In this document: piece by piece, positions 1 to 8,610 of the stretch
How positions within the stretch are numbered: position 1 is the first letter of the stretch
Layout of the letters: each line of letters starts with the position of its first letter
From: an uncultured Porphyromonas sp.
GTDB taxonomy: Bacteria > Bacteroidota > Bacteroidia > Bacteroidales > Porphyromonadaceae
NCBI GenBank assembly: GCA_900539155.1
Contig: UQBE01000005.1
Coordinates: forward strand, 1-64,000
Length of the DNA stretch: 64,000 bases
Direction of reading: 5' to 3'
Translations under genes and position numbers: made by a program
The notes under the pieces: generated by a model
What the model saw: the letters and a program-made list of their open reading frames with translations, nothing else
Told to the model about the DNA's origin: nothing
Databases searched by the model: none

Positions 1-1204
1 ACTTGCCTAGCTTGTCAGCAAACTGCTCCATGTCATGTTCAATCTTCTTATTGGTAATCCGGGCATAGATTTGCGTTGTTCGGATATTGGTATGCCCCAG
101 CATTTTAGAGACACTTTCCATAGGAACGCCCTTACTGAGACAGAGAGTAGCAAAGGTATGCCGAGCTAGGTGGAAAGTCAAGTTCTTGCTGATACCACAA
201 ATGTCTGCAATCTCCTTCAAATACGAATTCATCTTCTGATTGCTAAGGATAGGGAAGAGCTTGCCATCTCTATATGTGTCATGGTTGTACTTAGAAATAA
301 TGGCTTTGGGAAGATCAAGGAGTAGGACATTAAATGCAATGTTAGTCTTTTTCCTTTTTGACATAACCCATTCTTTGTCATCCATAACTACTATATCCTC
401 TGGAGTTAGGTTGCGTACATCAATGTAAGCCAAACCAGTAAAGCAAGAGAATATGAATATATCTCTTACAAGCTCCAACCGTGGCAGTCTTGTTAAATCT
501 TTGGCAACAATAAGGGATACCTCATCTTCCGTTAAAAACCCTCTGTCAACAGGTTTCGTGTGGAATTTGATGTCAAGGAAAGGGTCATGCATGATTATGC
601 CCCTCTTTTGTGCGAATATTGTCATTGTCTTAAGAAGTTTGAGCTTCTTCTGTGCCGTGTTATGAGCTAAATTAGCTTTCGTCTTAAGATAGAGTTCAAA
701 GTCCATAACCACTGAGGGTGTAAACTCTAAGAGACCTATATCCTCTCGGTTGTAGGTGGATTTTAAGAATCGCACGAAGTGTGTCTTAACCACGGTGTAT
801 TTCTGCAAGCTGTCTTTACTAAGAGACTTTCCCACTTGTTGTGCTATATGGTCTAGATATCTATCTATGACTGGGAGTAAAGTAGTAAACTCCTTGTCTC
901 TGCCAAGATATACTTGCTTTAGTCTTTCGACCGTTAAGTCCTCCTCTTCTTTCATTTTTCCAAACATCTCATATAAAGAGGTGGAAAGTGAGTCTAAGGA
1001 GGCGTTAAGGCTTAGTGCCTCAGCCGTACGTCCTTTCATCCGGCTAGTGGAGTTATTCCACATACTCTTCTTTACAAAGAGCTTTGTAGTGCCAAGGTTT
1101 GCCATTTCTCGATTGAGAAAGATCCTAAGCATGATTGGAGATTTCCCTTCTTTATTCTCGTAGTTAGAGCGTAGGTAGAAGGATACCTTAAACTGTCTTC
1201 TCAT
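1..1204 (-). CDS. Tyrosine recombinase / integrase, C-terminus cut by window edge
   Basis: Translating the minus strand from ATG at 1204 gives an uninterrupted reading frame of about 401 codons that runs off the window start. It has an N-terminal arm-type region, a SAM-like core-binding region in the middle and a C-terminal catalytic domain with HLARH (HxxRH box) and LGHTNIRTTQIYARI, whose Tyr near residue 380 is the predicted nucleophile. The segment where the first catalytic Arg is expected reads TGLAYIDVRNL, the atypical form common in Bacteroidales integrases (IntDOT is known to lack the usual first Arg). It would integrate and excise a mobile element lying to the left. tRNA-Ser lies 356 bp upstream. 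Only a few residues should be missing at the C-terminus. Confidence 0.9.
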   Translation of the reverse strand, partial: MRRQFKVSFYLRSNYENKEGKSPIMLRIFLNREMANLGTTKLFVKKSMWNNSTSRMKGRTAEALSLNASLDSLSTSLYEMFGKMKEEEDLTVERLKQVYLGRDKEFTTLLPVIDRYLDHIAQQVGKSLSKDSLQKYTVVKTHFVRFLKSTYNREDIGLLEFTPSVVMDFELYLKTKANLAHNTAQKKLKLLKTMTIFAQKRGIIMHDPFLDIKFHTKPVDRGFLTEDEVSLIVAKDLTRLPRLELVRDIFIFSCFTGLAYIDVRNLTPEDIVVMDDKEWVMSKRKKTNIAFNVLLLDLPKAIISKYNHDTYRDGKLFPILSNQKMNSYLKEIADICGISKNLTFHLARHTFATLCLSKGVPMESVSKMLGHTNIRTTQIYARITNKKIEHDMEQFADKLGK

Positions 1205-1559
1205 GTCACTTAGTTTTGTGTAGCAGAAGCACACTAATTCTGTAGCAAAATGCGCCAAAACTAATGTAGCATAACTGCCACAAAGTTCGTAAATATCTTT
1301 CTGAAAACAAGCGACTTACAGCGGTCAATTTAGTGGTCATTTGGTAGTCACTGCTACATTTTTCGGTTACCCAAAGTTAGTGTAGCAGAAAATGTAGCAG
1401 AAAATGACCTTTTGGCGAATACCTAACACCATCTATAGGTATTCATCGGTAGTCAGTGTATACGAGAAAAGCCGCTGTAGAAGCTTGTTCTACAACGACT
1501 TTTCCTTGATTTGAAGCCTTATTTGAATACCTTGTTGAAACTCTAAATAAGACCTCTTG
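1205..1559. other. Intergenic region with integrase-site-like repeats
   Basis: No gene is seen here. The stretch contains several copies of TGTAGCA/GTAGCAGAA (around 1217, 1241, 1265, 1379 and 1389), a tandem pair of GTAGCAGAAAAT at about 1381-1406, and inverted versions (CTGCTACATTTTT near 1352). Short repeats of this kind beside an integrase gene are typical of arm-type or excisionase binding sites at an element end. That function is inferred. Confidence 0.4.
1467..1503. terminator. Hairpin terminator downstream of tRNA-Ser
   Basis: A 12-bp stem (1471-1482 with 1488-1499, two to three G-T pairs on the minus strand) with a 5-nt loop is flanked by TTTT on the minus strand. It lies about 60 nt past the tRNA 3' end and could also stop leftward transcripts into the integrase region. 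Confidence 0.6.
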
Positions 1560-1646
1560 CGGAAGCGGGGGGATTCGAACCCCCGGTACGGTTACCCGTA
1601 CGACAGTTTAGCAAACTGTTGGTTTCAGCCACTCACCCACACTTCC
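1560..1646 (-). tRNA. tRNA-Ser(GCU)
   Basis: The minus strand folds as a class II tRNA. The acceptor is GGAAGTG paired with CGCTTCC, the discriminator is G, the anticodon loop has GCT flanked by a CAGTTT/AAACTG stem, there is a long variable arm (GTACGGG/CCGTAC) and a T-loop GTTCGAATC. It reads AGC/AGU serine codons. CCA is not encoded. An integrase gene lies on the 3' side of the tRNA, the usual arrangement when an element has entered a tRNA 3' end. Confidence 0.95.
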
Positions 1647-1664
1647 CTATGAGCTTTGCTAGCG

Positions 1665-1694
1665 CAAAGGTACGACATTTATTTGAATTGGCAA
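1665..1694 (-). promoter_or_regulatory. Promoter for tRNA-Ser
   Basis: On the minus strand a TACCTTTG box (1672-1665) lies about 18 nt after TTGC (1694-1691). This fits the Bacteroidota -33/-7 pattern and lies just upstream of the tRNA 5' end at 1646. Confidence 0.6.
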
Positions 1695-1735
1695 GAGTTC
1701 CCGTATTGATATGCCTCGGTCTTTGCCAGTCTCAA

Positions 1736-2036
1736 GAGCCACGTAGGACACATAGCAAGTGCCACGTAGCGCATAGTAAGAATCAGGAAGCACGACGCAT
1801 AGCAAGAGCCACGTAGCACACATAGCAAGAGCCACGTAGCACCTAGTAAGTAACAGATAGCACGATAGCAAGAGCCACGTAGCACCTAGTAAGTAACAGA
1901 TAGCACGATAGCAAGAGCAACGTAGCACCTAGTAAGTAACAGATAGCACGATAGCAAGAGCCACGTAGCACACATAGCAAGAGCCACGTAGCACCTAGTA
2001 AGTAACAGATAGCACGTATAGCAAGAGCCACGTAAC
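1736..2036. repeat. Minisatellite array, ~43-bp and ~22-bp units
   Basis: Variants of AGCAAGAGCCACGTAGCAC are repeated many times. A longer 43-bp unit (that motif followed by CTAGTAAGTAACAGATAG) recurs at least four times between about 1825 and 2010, interspersed with a shorter form followed by ACAT. Leucine/cysteine-rich minus-strand reading frames across it have low-complexity sequence and are not taken as genes. No function can be read from it. Confidence 0.85.
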
Positions 2037-2157
2037 ACGCACAGAGCCAGAAGAGAGCGCACATTCCTTTAATCTTTTGCGTATTATGCGCATCTAAAAT
2101 GGTACACTTGCAGAAGAAATAGGTACAAACGACACACAACACTCCAACGAAAAACAC

Positions 2158-2309
2158 ACCATCGACGTACTACATACCGACGACAGATACACTATCGACG
2201 TACTACACACCGACGACAGACACACCATTGACGTACTACACACCGACGACAGACACACCATCGACGTACTACATACCGACGACAGATACACCATCGACGT
2301 ACTACCTAC
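2158..2309. repeat. 33-bp tandem repeat, ~4.5 copies
   Basis: Units starting at 2161, 2194, 2227, 2260 and 2293 (ATCGACGTAC, then TAC(A)TACCGACGACAGA) have an exact 33-bp period with single-base differences. The array ends about 45 bp before the next gene. Because 33 is a multiple of three, the minus strand stays open and encodes an 11-residue repeat, but nothing else supports a gene. Confidence 0.9.
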
Positions 2310-2354
2310 TAACTACAAGCGTATAAACGACACACTAGACACAGACGAAACTCT

Positions 2355-5060
2355 ATGCGACATCACACCTTCCGGAGCGGCTTAGTCATGCTCATCCTCT
2401 GCATCCTACCCTCGCTCCTCACGGCTCAGACGACAACCGTACGGGGGCGCGTCCAGGACAGTTCCAGCCAGCCCCTCGTGAGTGCTCACGTGGCACTCTA
2501 TCGTCACGCACCTTCTGGTGACAAGCAGCTCGTAGCTGGAGCTATGAGCGATGCCAAGGGGCTATTCGTCATCCGACAAGTTCCTCTGGAGAGGCTCCTT
2601 CTGGAGGTCTCTTATATCGGTTACCGTGGCTATCAGCGGGAGCTCCAGGTGACCCCAGGTCTGGACCTCGGCGTCTTGCATCTCGAGGCAGACGATCAGC
2701 TCCTAGGCACCGTTGTCGTCCAGGGGCGAGCCACTGATATGACCGTGCGCGGGGACACAGTCGCCTTCAACGCGGATGCTTACAAGGTACCACAAGGTGC
2801 TATGCTGGGAGAACTGGTCAAGCGCCTGCCCGGAGCCGAGGTCAATGAGCAGGGACAGATTACCATCGGAGGGCAGGTGGTCTCCAAGATTAAGCTTGAT
2901 GGCAAGGAGTTCTTCAGCGGAGATACCAAGGTCGCCATGCAGAACCTCCCCGCCGCGATGGTGCAGCAGCTCGAGCTTCTCAATCAGCAGAGCGATGAGG
3001 CTCGCGTCACTGGCTTTGACAATGACGAGGAGGAGACCGTCCTCAACGTGCGTACCCGTCCCAATCAGAGTCGAGGCACCTTCGGACATACCCTAGCAGG
3101 CTATGGGCTCAACAACCGATATGAGCTGAGCGGTCTGCTCAACTACCTCTCCGACCAGCACCAGCTGACGCTACTCGCTGGTAGTAACAATACCAATGGG
3201 CAGGGGATTAGCGAGCTAGACCTCGAGGGCAGCTCTATGCGTGGTGGCAGGCGTGGTGGCAGACCTGGGGGCAGTCAGGGCGTCACCACCTCGGCTCAGC
3301 TGGCGGCCAATGAGACCTACACGCCTCACGATAAGCTAGAGGTCAACGCCAATGTCCGCTATGGTTATCGGCAAAACCTACTCTCGACACGAGCCGAGAC
3401 TGAAAACATCCTCCCCGATGCGCCCAGTACCTACACCAATGAGTCCGCCGAAGCTCTCAATCGAAGCCACAGTGTAGGAGGCGATGCCTTCGTCAAGTGG
3501 CAGGCGACCGAGCGCACCGAGCTCATCTATCGTCCAGCTGTACAGTACGACCGAGGCAACGCTAGCGAGCAGCGTGACTACCGTACAGCCGACGGATCCG
3601 ACCAGCAGCTTCACAAGGGGAGCCAAGCTAGTCTGCGCGACTACCAGGGATTACGGCTCTTTAATATGCTCCTCTTAGGACATAAGCTCAATGACGAGGG
3701 GAGGACTCTCAGCTTGCAGATTAATGGAGGGCTATCAGGCAATGACTCTGAGACAGAGAGCCAGGCGTCCCTCCTGACGAGGGATGGTCAGAGTGACCGT
3801 CGCACGCTCACCGAGGAGCGCAGCCAGACCTTCCACTACCGCATCCGTACTGGCTATGTCGAGCCCCTCACGGAGCTCCTCTCCCTGCAGGCTCAGCTCG
3901 AGTGGAGCGACCGCATACGGCGGAGTGAGCGCCACTACAAGGAGCCTGACGCTACGGGAGCCTGGGCGCAGGTTGATGAACTGCTAGACACACGGATGAA
4001 TACACGCCTCAGCACCCTCAGCGGGGGCGTAGACCTCAAGGTGGCAAACAAACTTATCGACCTAACCGTAGGACTACGCGTGCGTCCCACCTGGATGACA
4101 ACTGAGCAGACGCTCCTGACTAGTGCAGAGCCACTCCAGCGCAAAGAGCTCATATGGGCACCCTCACTCAACTTCCGCTACACGCCCTCCCGCCAGACCA
4201 CCCTACGTCTAGGCTACTGGGGCCGCTCGGAGATGCCCTCGGCAGGACAGATGTACCGCGTGCCAGACCAGACCAACCTACGAGAGTCCATCATCGGTAA
4301 TCCCAACCTGCAGCCCAGCTACAACCACCAGCTCTTTGGTATGTTCCAAACGTTCGTACCCGATAAGAGCCAAGCCATCAATCTCCGTCTCTTCGCTTCC
4401 TATACGCATCACGCTGTAATCAGCGACCAGACGGTCGACCCCACGACGCAGCGTCGGACGATTACCTACGTCAATGCGGACAGAGGACTCTATGCGCTCC
4501 ATGGCAATGGCTCCTTTACCACACCCCTCTTTACAAAAGAGCTCTCCCTAGCTCTCTCCCTGGGTGCTATGTATAACTACGGCTTGGGACGAATCAATGG
4601 CGTGACCAATGGGTCTCACCTCTGGATTCTGAATCCTGGGCTATCGCTTGCCTATTCAAACCCATGGCTTTACCTACGCGCCAAGGGTAACCTGAGATAT
4701 CGCTACGGCAACCAGAGCTTGCAGCTCGCCAGCTCGCCACGCACCTACGACTGGAGTGCAGGAGGAGACCTGTCCGTCACGCTCCCACTAGGCTTCAAGG
4801 TCGAGAGCGAGGCACTCTATACGAGGGCGGTCGGCTACCAAGAGGACTACAACTTCGCCTCGGTCCTCTGGAGCGCCGGACTCTCCTATTCGTTCCTACA
4901 GAACGACGCTGCTACAATACGCCTCAAGGTGTACGACCTGCTCAACCAGCAGCAGAGCATCACCCGCCAGGTCTCCACCACGGAGATTAGCGACATCTGG
5001 TCCAATAGTCTCGGACGCTACGCCATGCTCCACTTCATCTATCGCTTCCGTATCTCCTAA
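2355..5060 (+). CDS. TonB-type outer-membrane beta-barrel protein with carboxypeptidase-like domain
   Basis: The 901-residue protein begins with a signal peptide (MRHHTFRSGLVMLILCILPS, cleaved near LTAQ). An N-terminal carboxypeptidase-regulatory-like beta-sandwich follows (about residues 27-110, with GRV, LVSAHVAL and LLEVSYIGYRGY). Next is a plug-like segment with ATDMTVRGDTVAFNADAYKV and a long C-terminal barrel ending with an aromatic strand (HFIYRFRIS). This is the architecture of the outer-membrane beta-barrel family (PF14905-like) related to TonB-dependent receptors in Bacteroidota. It probably sits in the outer membrane; the substrate is unknown. A Gly/Arg-rich stretch (GGRRGGRPGG) is at about residue 297. 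It stands alone and is followed by a strong terminator. Confidence 0.85.
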   Translation: MRHHTFRSGLVMLILCILPSLLTAQTTTVRGRVQDSSSQPLVSAHVALYRHAPSGDKQLVAGAMSDAKGLFVIRQVPLERLLLEVSYIGYRGYQRELQVTPGLDLGVLHLEADDQLLGTVVVQGRATDMTVRGDTVAFNADAYKVPQGAMLGELVKRLPGAEVNEQGQITIGGQVVSKIKLDGKEFFSGDTKVAMQNLPAAMVQQLELLNQQSDEARVTGFDNDEEETVLNVRTRPNQSRGTFGHTLAGYGLNNRYELSGLLNYLSDQHQLTLLAGSNNTNGQGISELDLEGSSMRGGRRGGRPGGSQGVTTSAQLAANETYTPHDKLEVNANVRYGYRQNLLSTRAETENILPDAPSTYTNESAEALNRSHSVGGDAFVKWQATERTELIYRPAVQYDRGNASEQRDYRTADGSDQQLHKGSQASLRDYQGLRLFNMLLLGHKLNDEGRTLSLQINGGLSGNDSETESQASLLTRDGQSDRRTLTEERSQTFHYRIRTGYVEPLTELLSLQAQLEWSDRIRRSERHYKEPDATGAWAQVDELLDTRMNTRLSTLSGGVDLKVANKLIDLTVGLRVRPTWMTTEQTLLTSAEPLQRKELIWAPSLNFRYTPSRQTTLRLGYWGRSEMPSAGQMYRVPDQTNLRESIIGNPNLQPSYNHQLFGMFQTFVPDKSQAINLRLFASYTHHAVISDQTVDPTTQRRTITYVNADRGLYALHGNGSFTTPLFTKELSLALSLGAMYNYGLGRINGVTNGSHLWILNPGLSLAYSNPWLYLRAKGNLRYRYGNQSLQLASSPRTYDWSAGGDLSVTLPLGFKVESEALYTRAVGYQEDYNFASVLWSAGLSYSFLQNDAATIRLKVYDLLNQQQSITRQVSTTEISDIWSNSLGRYAMLHFIYRFRIS

Positions 5061-5121
5061 GTTGCGGATCGATATATTCTGAGGTGCTGAGAGCTTAACC
5101 ACTTATCAGCCCGTTCCATCG

Positions 5122-5170
5122 AATGGTCACGAGAAGAGCCACCACGCCTCTCGTGACCATTTTCTTTATT
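5122..5170 (+). terminator. Intrinsic terminator after the TonB-type gene
   Basis: There is a perfect 13-bp stem, AATGGTCACGAGA (5122-5134) with TCTCGTGACCATT (5149-5161), followed by a T-rich tract. Confidence 0.85.
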
Positions 5171-5191
5171 TGAGACTGTTGCAAAAGTCAA
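5171..5191 (+). repeat. 21-bp inverted repeat, left copy (flanks marC)
   Basis: TGAGACTGTTGCAAAAGTCA plus a final A is found again in perfect reverse complement at 6262-6282. A degenerate copy (TGAGACTATTGCATAAAG) lies at 6106-6123. Together they bracket the marC gene. They may be remnants of transposon ends, which is a guess. Confidence 0.6.
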
Positions 5192-5299
5192 TTCACTACT
5201 CCGCAAGAACGGGAGTGCCACATCGCAGCGAGTGGGCACTTCCTCGGCGCGCGGTGGCGTGATGATGCGGACGAATGGAGCCACGCTTCCGCCGTGCCG

Positions 5300-5340
5300 T
5301 TGACGATTTTGGGGCTATTTAGTACCTTTGCAGACGAAAG
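5300..5340 (+). promoter_or_regulatory. Promoter of marC-like gene
   Basis: TTGACG (5300) and TACCTTTG (5333-5340) fit the Bacteroidota -33/-7 arrangement, 37 nt before the start codon. Confidence 0.55.
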
Positions 5341-5376
5341 CGTCCCCTAGTTAACGCTTTACAAAAAACTCTATCT

Positions 5377-6009
5377 ATGGAAAATCTTTGGAATAGTATC
5401 CTAACGGACTTCTCACACTTCACGCTGTCGAGCTTCGTTGCGACGTTTATGATTCTCTTTGTCTCTATAGACATCATCGGAGCCATCCCGATCGCACTCA
5501 GTCTCAAGGAGAAGAGGAAAGTCTTTCACCCCGGTAAGGTGTCCATCATCTCGGCAATCATGTTCATCGCCTTCCTATTTATCGGTGAGCCCCTGCTGGG
5601 CTTCTTTGGCGTGGATGTCTCTTCCTTTGCGGTGGCAGGCTCGATCGTCCTCTTCGTGCTGGCCGTCGAGATGATATTTGGTATCCAGGTCTTTCAGGAT
5701 GACGACCCATCGGGCAATGCGGACATCGTGCCACTCGTCTTCCCGCTCTTCGCAGGAGCAGCCTCCTTTACGGCAATTCTGACGATGCGCTCCTCGGGCA
5801 CGGCCATATCTACGCTATTTATCGCCATAATGCTCAACGTCCTCTGCATTTACCTGATGCTCCGGACGGTGTCGCTTCTAGAGCGCTGGCTAGGTAAGGG
5901 CGGAATCTACATCCTGCGCAAGTTCTTTGGTGTGATACTTCTCGCCATCTCGGTGAAGTTTTTCATGCAAAACTTGATGATTATTCTAGAACCGTTTTTC
6001 GCTAAGTAG
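5377..6009 (+). CDS. MarC family integral membrane protein
   Basis: The 210-residue protein has about six hydrophobic segments and the family landmarks: an early DIIGAIPIALSL motif near residues 32-43, the FFGVDVSSFAVAGSIVLF segment and PLVFPLFAGAASFTAIL. MarC/NAAT-type proteins are inner-membrane proteins; some members transport small neutral amino acids, but the role of this subgroup is unclear. The length is normal. It is monocistronic, with its own TACCTTTG promoter and a terminator right after the stop codon. Confidence 0.88.
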   Translation: MENLWNSILTDFSHFTLSSFVATFMILFVSIDIIGAIPIALSLKEKRKVFHPGKVSIISAIMFIAFLFIGEPLLGFFGVDVSSFAVAGSIVLFVLAVEMIFGIQVFQDDDPSGNADIVPLVFPLFAGAASFTAILTMRSSGTAISTLFIAIMLNVLCIYLMLRTVSLLERWLGKGGIYILRKFFGVILLAISVKFFMQNLMIILEPFFAK

Positions 6010-6031
6010 CGACAAATAAATATAGAAATGC

Positions 6032-6068
6032 GTAGAGGCTCACCCTTAGGATGAGCCTCTACTTTTTA
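6032..6068 (+). terminator. Terminator after marC
   Basis: An 11-bp perfect stem, GTAGAGGCTCA (6032-6042) with TGAGCCTCTAC (6052-6062), is followed by TTTTTA. Confidence 0.85.
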
Positions 6069-6105
6069 TTCAGTCTACCTCTCAGTAGTCTGAGTTCCCC
6101 TATAC

Positions 6106-6282
6106 TGAGACTATTGCATAAAGGCGAATCGCTGTGTTGCTTTCGGGATTCGGCTTCGGTCACATACGGAGGTATGCTCCCTTCAGACCTCACCCTCAGC
6201 GCCTTGCGCTTCATCCTTTCTGCAAAGTCTAGACAATCTTGCAAGCAAGATTGTGAGACTGTTGACTTTTGCAACAGTCTCA
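6106..6282. repeat. Palindrome-rich intergenic repeat between marC and the LRR operon
   Basis: The stretch starts with TGAGACTATTGCATAAAG and ends with the perfect reverse complement of 5171-5191. Inside are a palindrome ACAATCTTGC-AA-GCAAGATTGT (6233-6254) and an 11-bp hairpin TGAGACTGTTG/CAACAGTCTCA (6254-6264 with 6272-6282). The hairpin lies just past the stop codon of the leftward LRR gene and may serve as its terminator. Open frames here look like repeat translations rather than genes. Confidence 0.55.
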
Positions 6283-6296
6283 TACTGCTTGTGTTG

Positions 6297-8597
6297 CTAC
6301 GGGATGAGCACCTTGACCGCCTCCATCGGAGTGGCTACGATGCAGACTCCTGCGGGGCAGGCTGCGCGTGGGATGTCACGTAGCCCCTCGGCATCAGTCA
6401 CCGTCTGGAGCAGCAGTTGTCCCGAGAGGTCGTAGAGTACGACAGACTGGTGAGGTGCTGCGCTAATCTGCAGAGCATCTGCTGTGAGACGGACCTGCAC
6501 AGCGGGCGTAGCTGCTGGCGCGATTGGGTGCGTGGAGGTGGGAATCTCGATGGGTGCTCCCGCATCTCCCTTGCTACCGTCGAGGTAGTCGCTCATCGTC
6601 CAGCCCTTAGCCTGTGCTAGGAGTTGTAGCTCCTTGGCAAAAGCATTGTCAGCAGCTCCCTCTCGGCTGTTGAGCCATAGGATGGTAGCTTGCTCCTCGT
6701 CGATACGCTTAGGTAGGCTCTCGATAATTTTCTTGCCAGCCTCGACGGTCAGCTTGTTGTTGTAACAGGAGAGCTCTGTGAGGAGGGGCGTACCACTCAG
6801 CTGAATGGCGGTGAGCTGATTGTCATGTATTCGGAGCGATACCAGGTTAGGTAGCTCAGCGAGTGTAAGCGTCGCCGGCTGGTAGTCGTGCAGCTCTAGC
6901 TCGCGGAGGTAGGTCGCCTTGGTGAGCTCTACCGCCTGGATGGTAGCTCCGCTGACGACGAGCCGGTAGACATCTCCCCGGATGGTCAGCTCGTTGCCCT
7001 CAAGGGTGTAGGTGACAGGCTCCTTTGAATTGACAATAGGCTGGGAAGCACCTGTAGACTCAAAGAGACCAAGCGCGCCGACCGTGAGATGTACGGAACT
7101 AGCGGCTTTGTCAAAGGTGAGCTTAATTACGCATTCGCCCATCTCGGGAGCATCAGAGCCTCGGTAGTCTAGCCCCTTGCCCGAGTCGGCAAAGTCAGCG
7201 TAATCGACGACGCGCCAGTAATGAGCAAGCGCTTTGTCCACAAGTGCCTTGGGACAGACGTTGCCCTCGAGGGTGCTGGGTGAGTTCACCACCTTAAAGA
7301 GTCCCCGCGTGCGCCCAGTGCGATTCGGTAGCTGAGCAATGATTTGCGCCATCTGTGGCTCCTTGATTTGGTTGTCATAGATGTCTACCTGGCGAAGCGG
7401 AGCTCCAGATGGGAGGATGATGCTGGAGAGATTGTTGTCATTGCAGAGTAGCTCCTCTAGATGCGTCTGTGCTGAGAGGTCTAGGGAGCTGAGGTTATTG
7501 TAGAAGAGGTGTAGCGTCTTGAGGGACTTCTGTGCGGATAGGTCTAGCTGCGAGAGATTATTGTGCCCGAGGCGTAGTGTCACGAGCTTAGGATTGTGAC
7601 TCAGGTCAAGCGACTTAATCTGCAGGTCCCCGCAGCTGAGCTCCTCGAGTAGTGGGCAGTGTGAGACATCTAGCCCGGCAAAAGGGTTCTTGGCACAGCT
7701 CAGGACCCGGAGGTTCTTACTGTGTGAAAGGTCTAGCGCAGCAAGCTGTCCGTAAGCACAGGAGAGCTCCTCGAGAAGTGGGAGCTTAGAGAGGTCCAAG
7801 CTCCTAACCAAAGCCCCGTACAGGTCTAAGTGGCGTAACTGGGGATGATTGCCGAGGTTTAGCTTGCTCAGATTAGAGCAGTTGGCGACGGAGAGACGCT
7901 CCAGCGAGGATAGGTGCGCAACGTCTAGGGAGGATATCTCGTTGTCCCCACAAGAGAGTGAGCGCAGAGCCCCGTTGTGAGACAGATCTATGGTGCGAAA
8001 CTTGTTCTTTGCCAAGTCCAGCTCTTGCAAATTAGGGCATTTGCTTAGGTCAATAAAGGCGGGATAGTAGTTGTCCGAGTAGTCGAGGATTGCCAAGTCA
8101 GGACAATTATCTAGGGCAAGGCTCTTGACATAATTGCCTTTTATGCGCAGTTCCTTGAGACGAACTGACTTGGAGATGTCCAACCGTTCTAGCTGATTGT
8201 ATGTGCAGTCTAGACGTTCTAGCGCTTTGGCAAAGGAGAGGTCGAGCTCCGTGAGGTTGTTATCTACGCAGCGCAGCTCCGTTAGTTCCCTAGCCTGACG
8301 AATGTCTAGCGCAGAAATCTTCTGGTGCGAGAGCGTGATGGCAGTGATGGCTCCTGAGAGAGTCACCTTAGCGTCCTGGATGGTGTAGGCGTGTGCCTTG
8401 CCATCGGCGAGGATAGCTCCTGATAGTCCTTGGGCTGTTACGTCACCATCTGCGGTGATGGTGAGCGTAATCGTCGAGCCTACTGGCAGATCCGTGGTGA
8501 ATAGGACACGAGAAGCGGCAAAGCTCTGTAGAGAGCATAGGGCGAGGCCCATGAGCATAGTCGCCATGAGTCCTCGCCTTATGAAAGAGTGAAGCAT
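6297..8597 (-). CDS. Leucine-rich-repeat surface protein with T9SS sorting domain
   Basis: The 766-residue protein has an N-terminal signal peptide (hydrophobic MATMLMGLALCSLQ region). It carries about 15 bacterial leucine-rich repeats of about 21 residues (LxxLDLSxxxxLxxLxCxxN type) through residue about 400, a spacer, a shorter second LRR block and a C-terminal type A T9SS domain (VVLYDLSGQLL, then GVCIV and KVLIP). Such proteins are exported, processed and attached at the cell surface; LRRs commonly mediate binding to host or other bacterial proteins. The target is unknown. It follows a second LRR/T9SS gene by 13 bp, so both are probably co-transcribed. Confidence 0.88.
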   Translation of the reverse strand: MLHSFIRRGLMATMLMGLALCSLQSFAASRVLFTTDLPVGSTITLTITADGDVTAQGLSGAILADGKAHAYTIQDAKVTLSGAITAITLSHQKISALDIRQARELTELRCVDNNLTELDLSFAKALERLDCTYNQLERLDISKSVRLKELRIKGNYVKSLALDNCPDLAILDYSDNYYPAFIDLSKCPNLQELDLAKNKFRTIDLSHNGALRSLSCGDNEISSLDVAHLSSLERLSVANCSNLSKLNLGNHPQLRHLDLYGALVRSLDLSKLPLLEELSCAYGQLAALDLSHSKNLRVLSCAKNPFAGLDVSHCPLLEELSCGDLQIKSLDLSHNPKLVTLRLGHNNLSQLDLSAQKSLKTLHLFYNNLSSLDLSAQTHLEELLCNDNNLSSIILPSGAPLRQVDIYDNQIKEPQMAQIIAQLPNRTGRTRGLFKVVNSPSTLEGNVCPKALVDKALAHYWRVVDYADFADSGKGLDYRGSDAPEMGECVIKLTFDKAASSVHLTVGALGLFESTGASQPIVNSKEPVTYTLEGNELTIRGDVYRLVVSGATIQAVELTKATYLRELELHDYQPATLTLAELPNLVSLRIHDNQLTAIQLSGTPLLTELSCYNNKLTVEAGKKIIESLPKRIDEEQATILWLNSREGAADNAFAKELQLLAQAKGWTMSDYLDGSKGDAGAPIEIPTSTHPIAPAATPAVQVRLTADALQISAAPHQSVVLYDLSGQLLLQTVTDAEGLRDIPRAACPAGVCIVATPMEAVKVLIP

Positions 8598-8610
8598 AGG
8601 TTTGTCTTGC

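Noticed and set aside
1659..2294. Minus-strand Cys/Leu-rich frames across the minisatellites as genes
   Set aside because: They are direct translations of tandem repeats in several frames with no start-site context, domain or neighbour support.
6059..6283. 74-residue minus-strand frame after the LRR gene
   Set aside because: It lies in a palindrome-rich intergenic repeat, covers two terminators and has no recognisable protein features.
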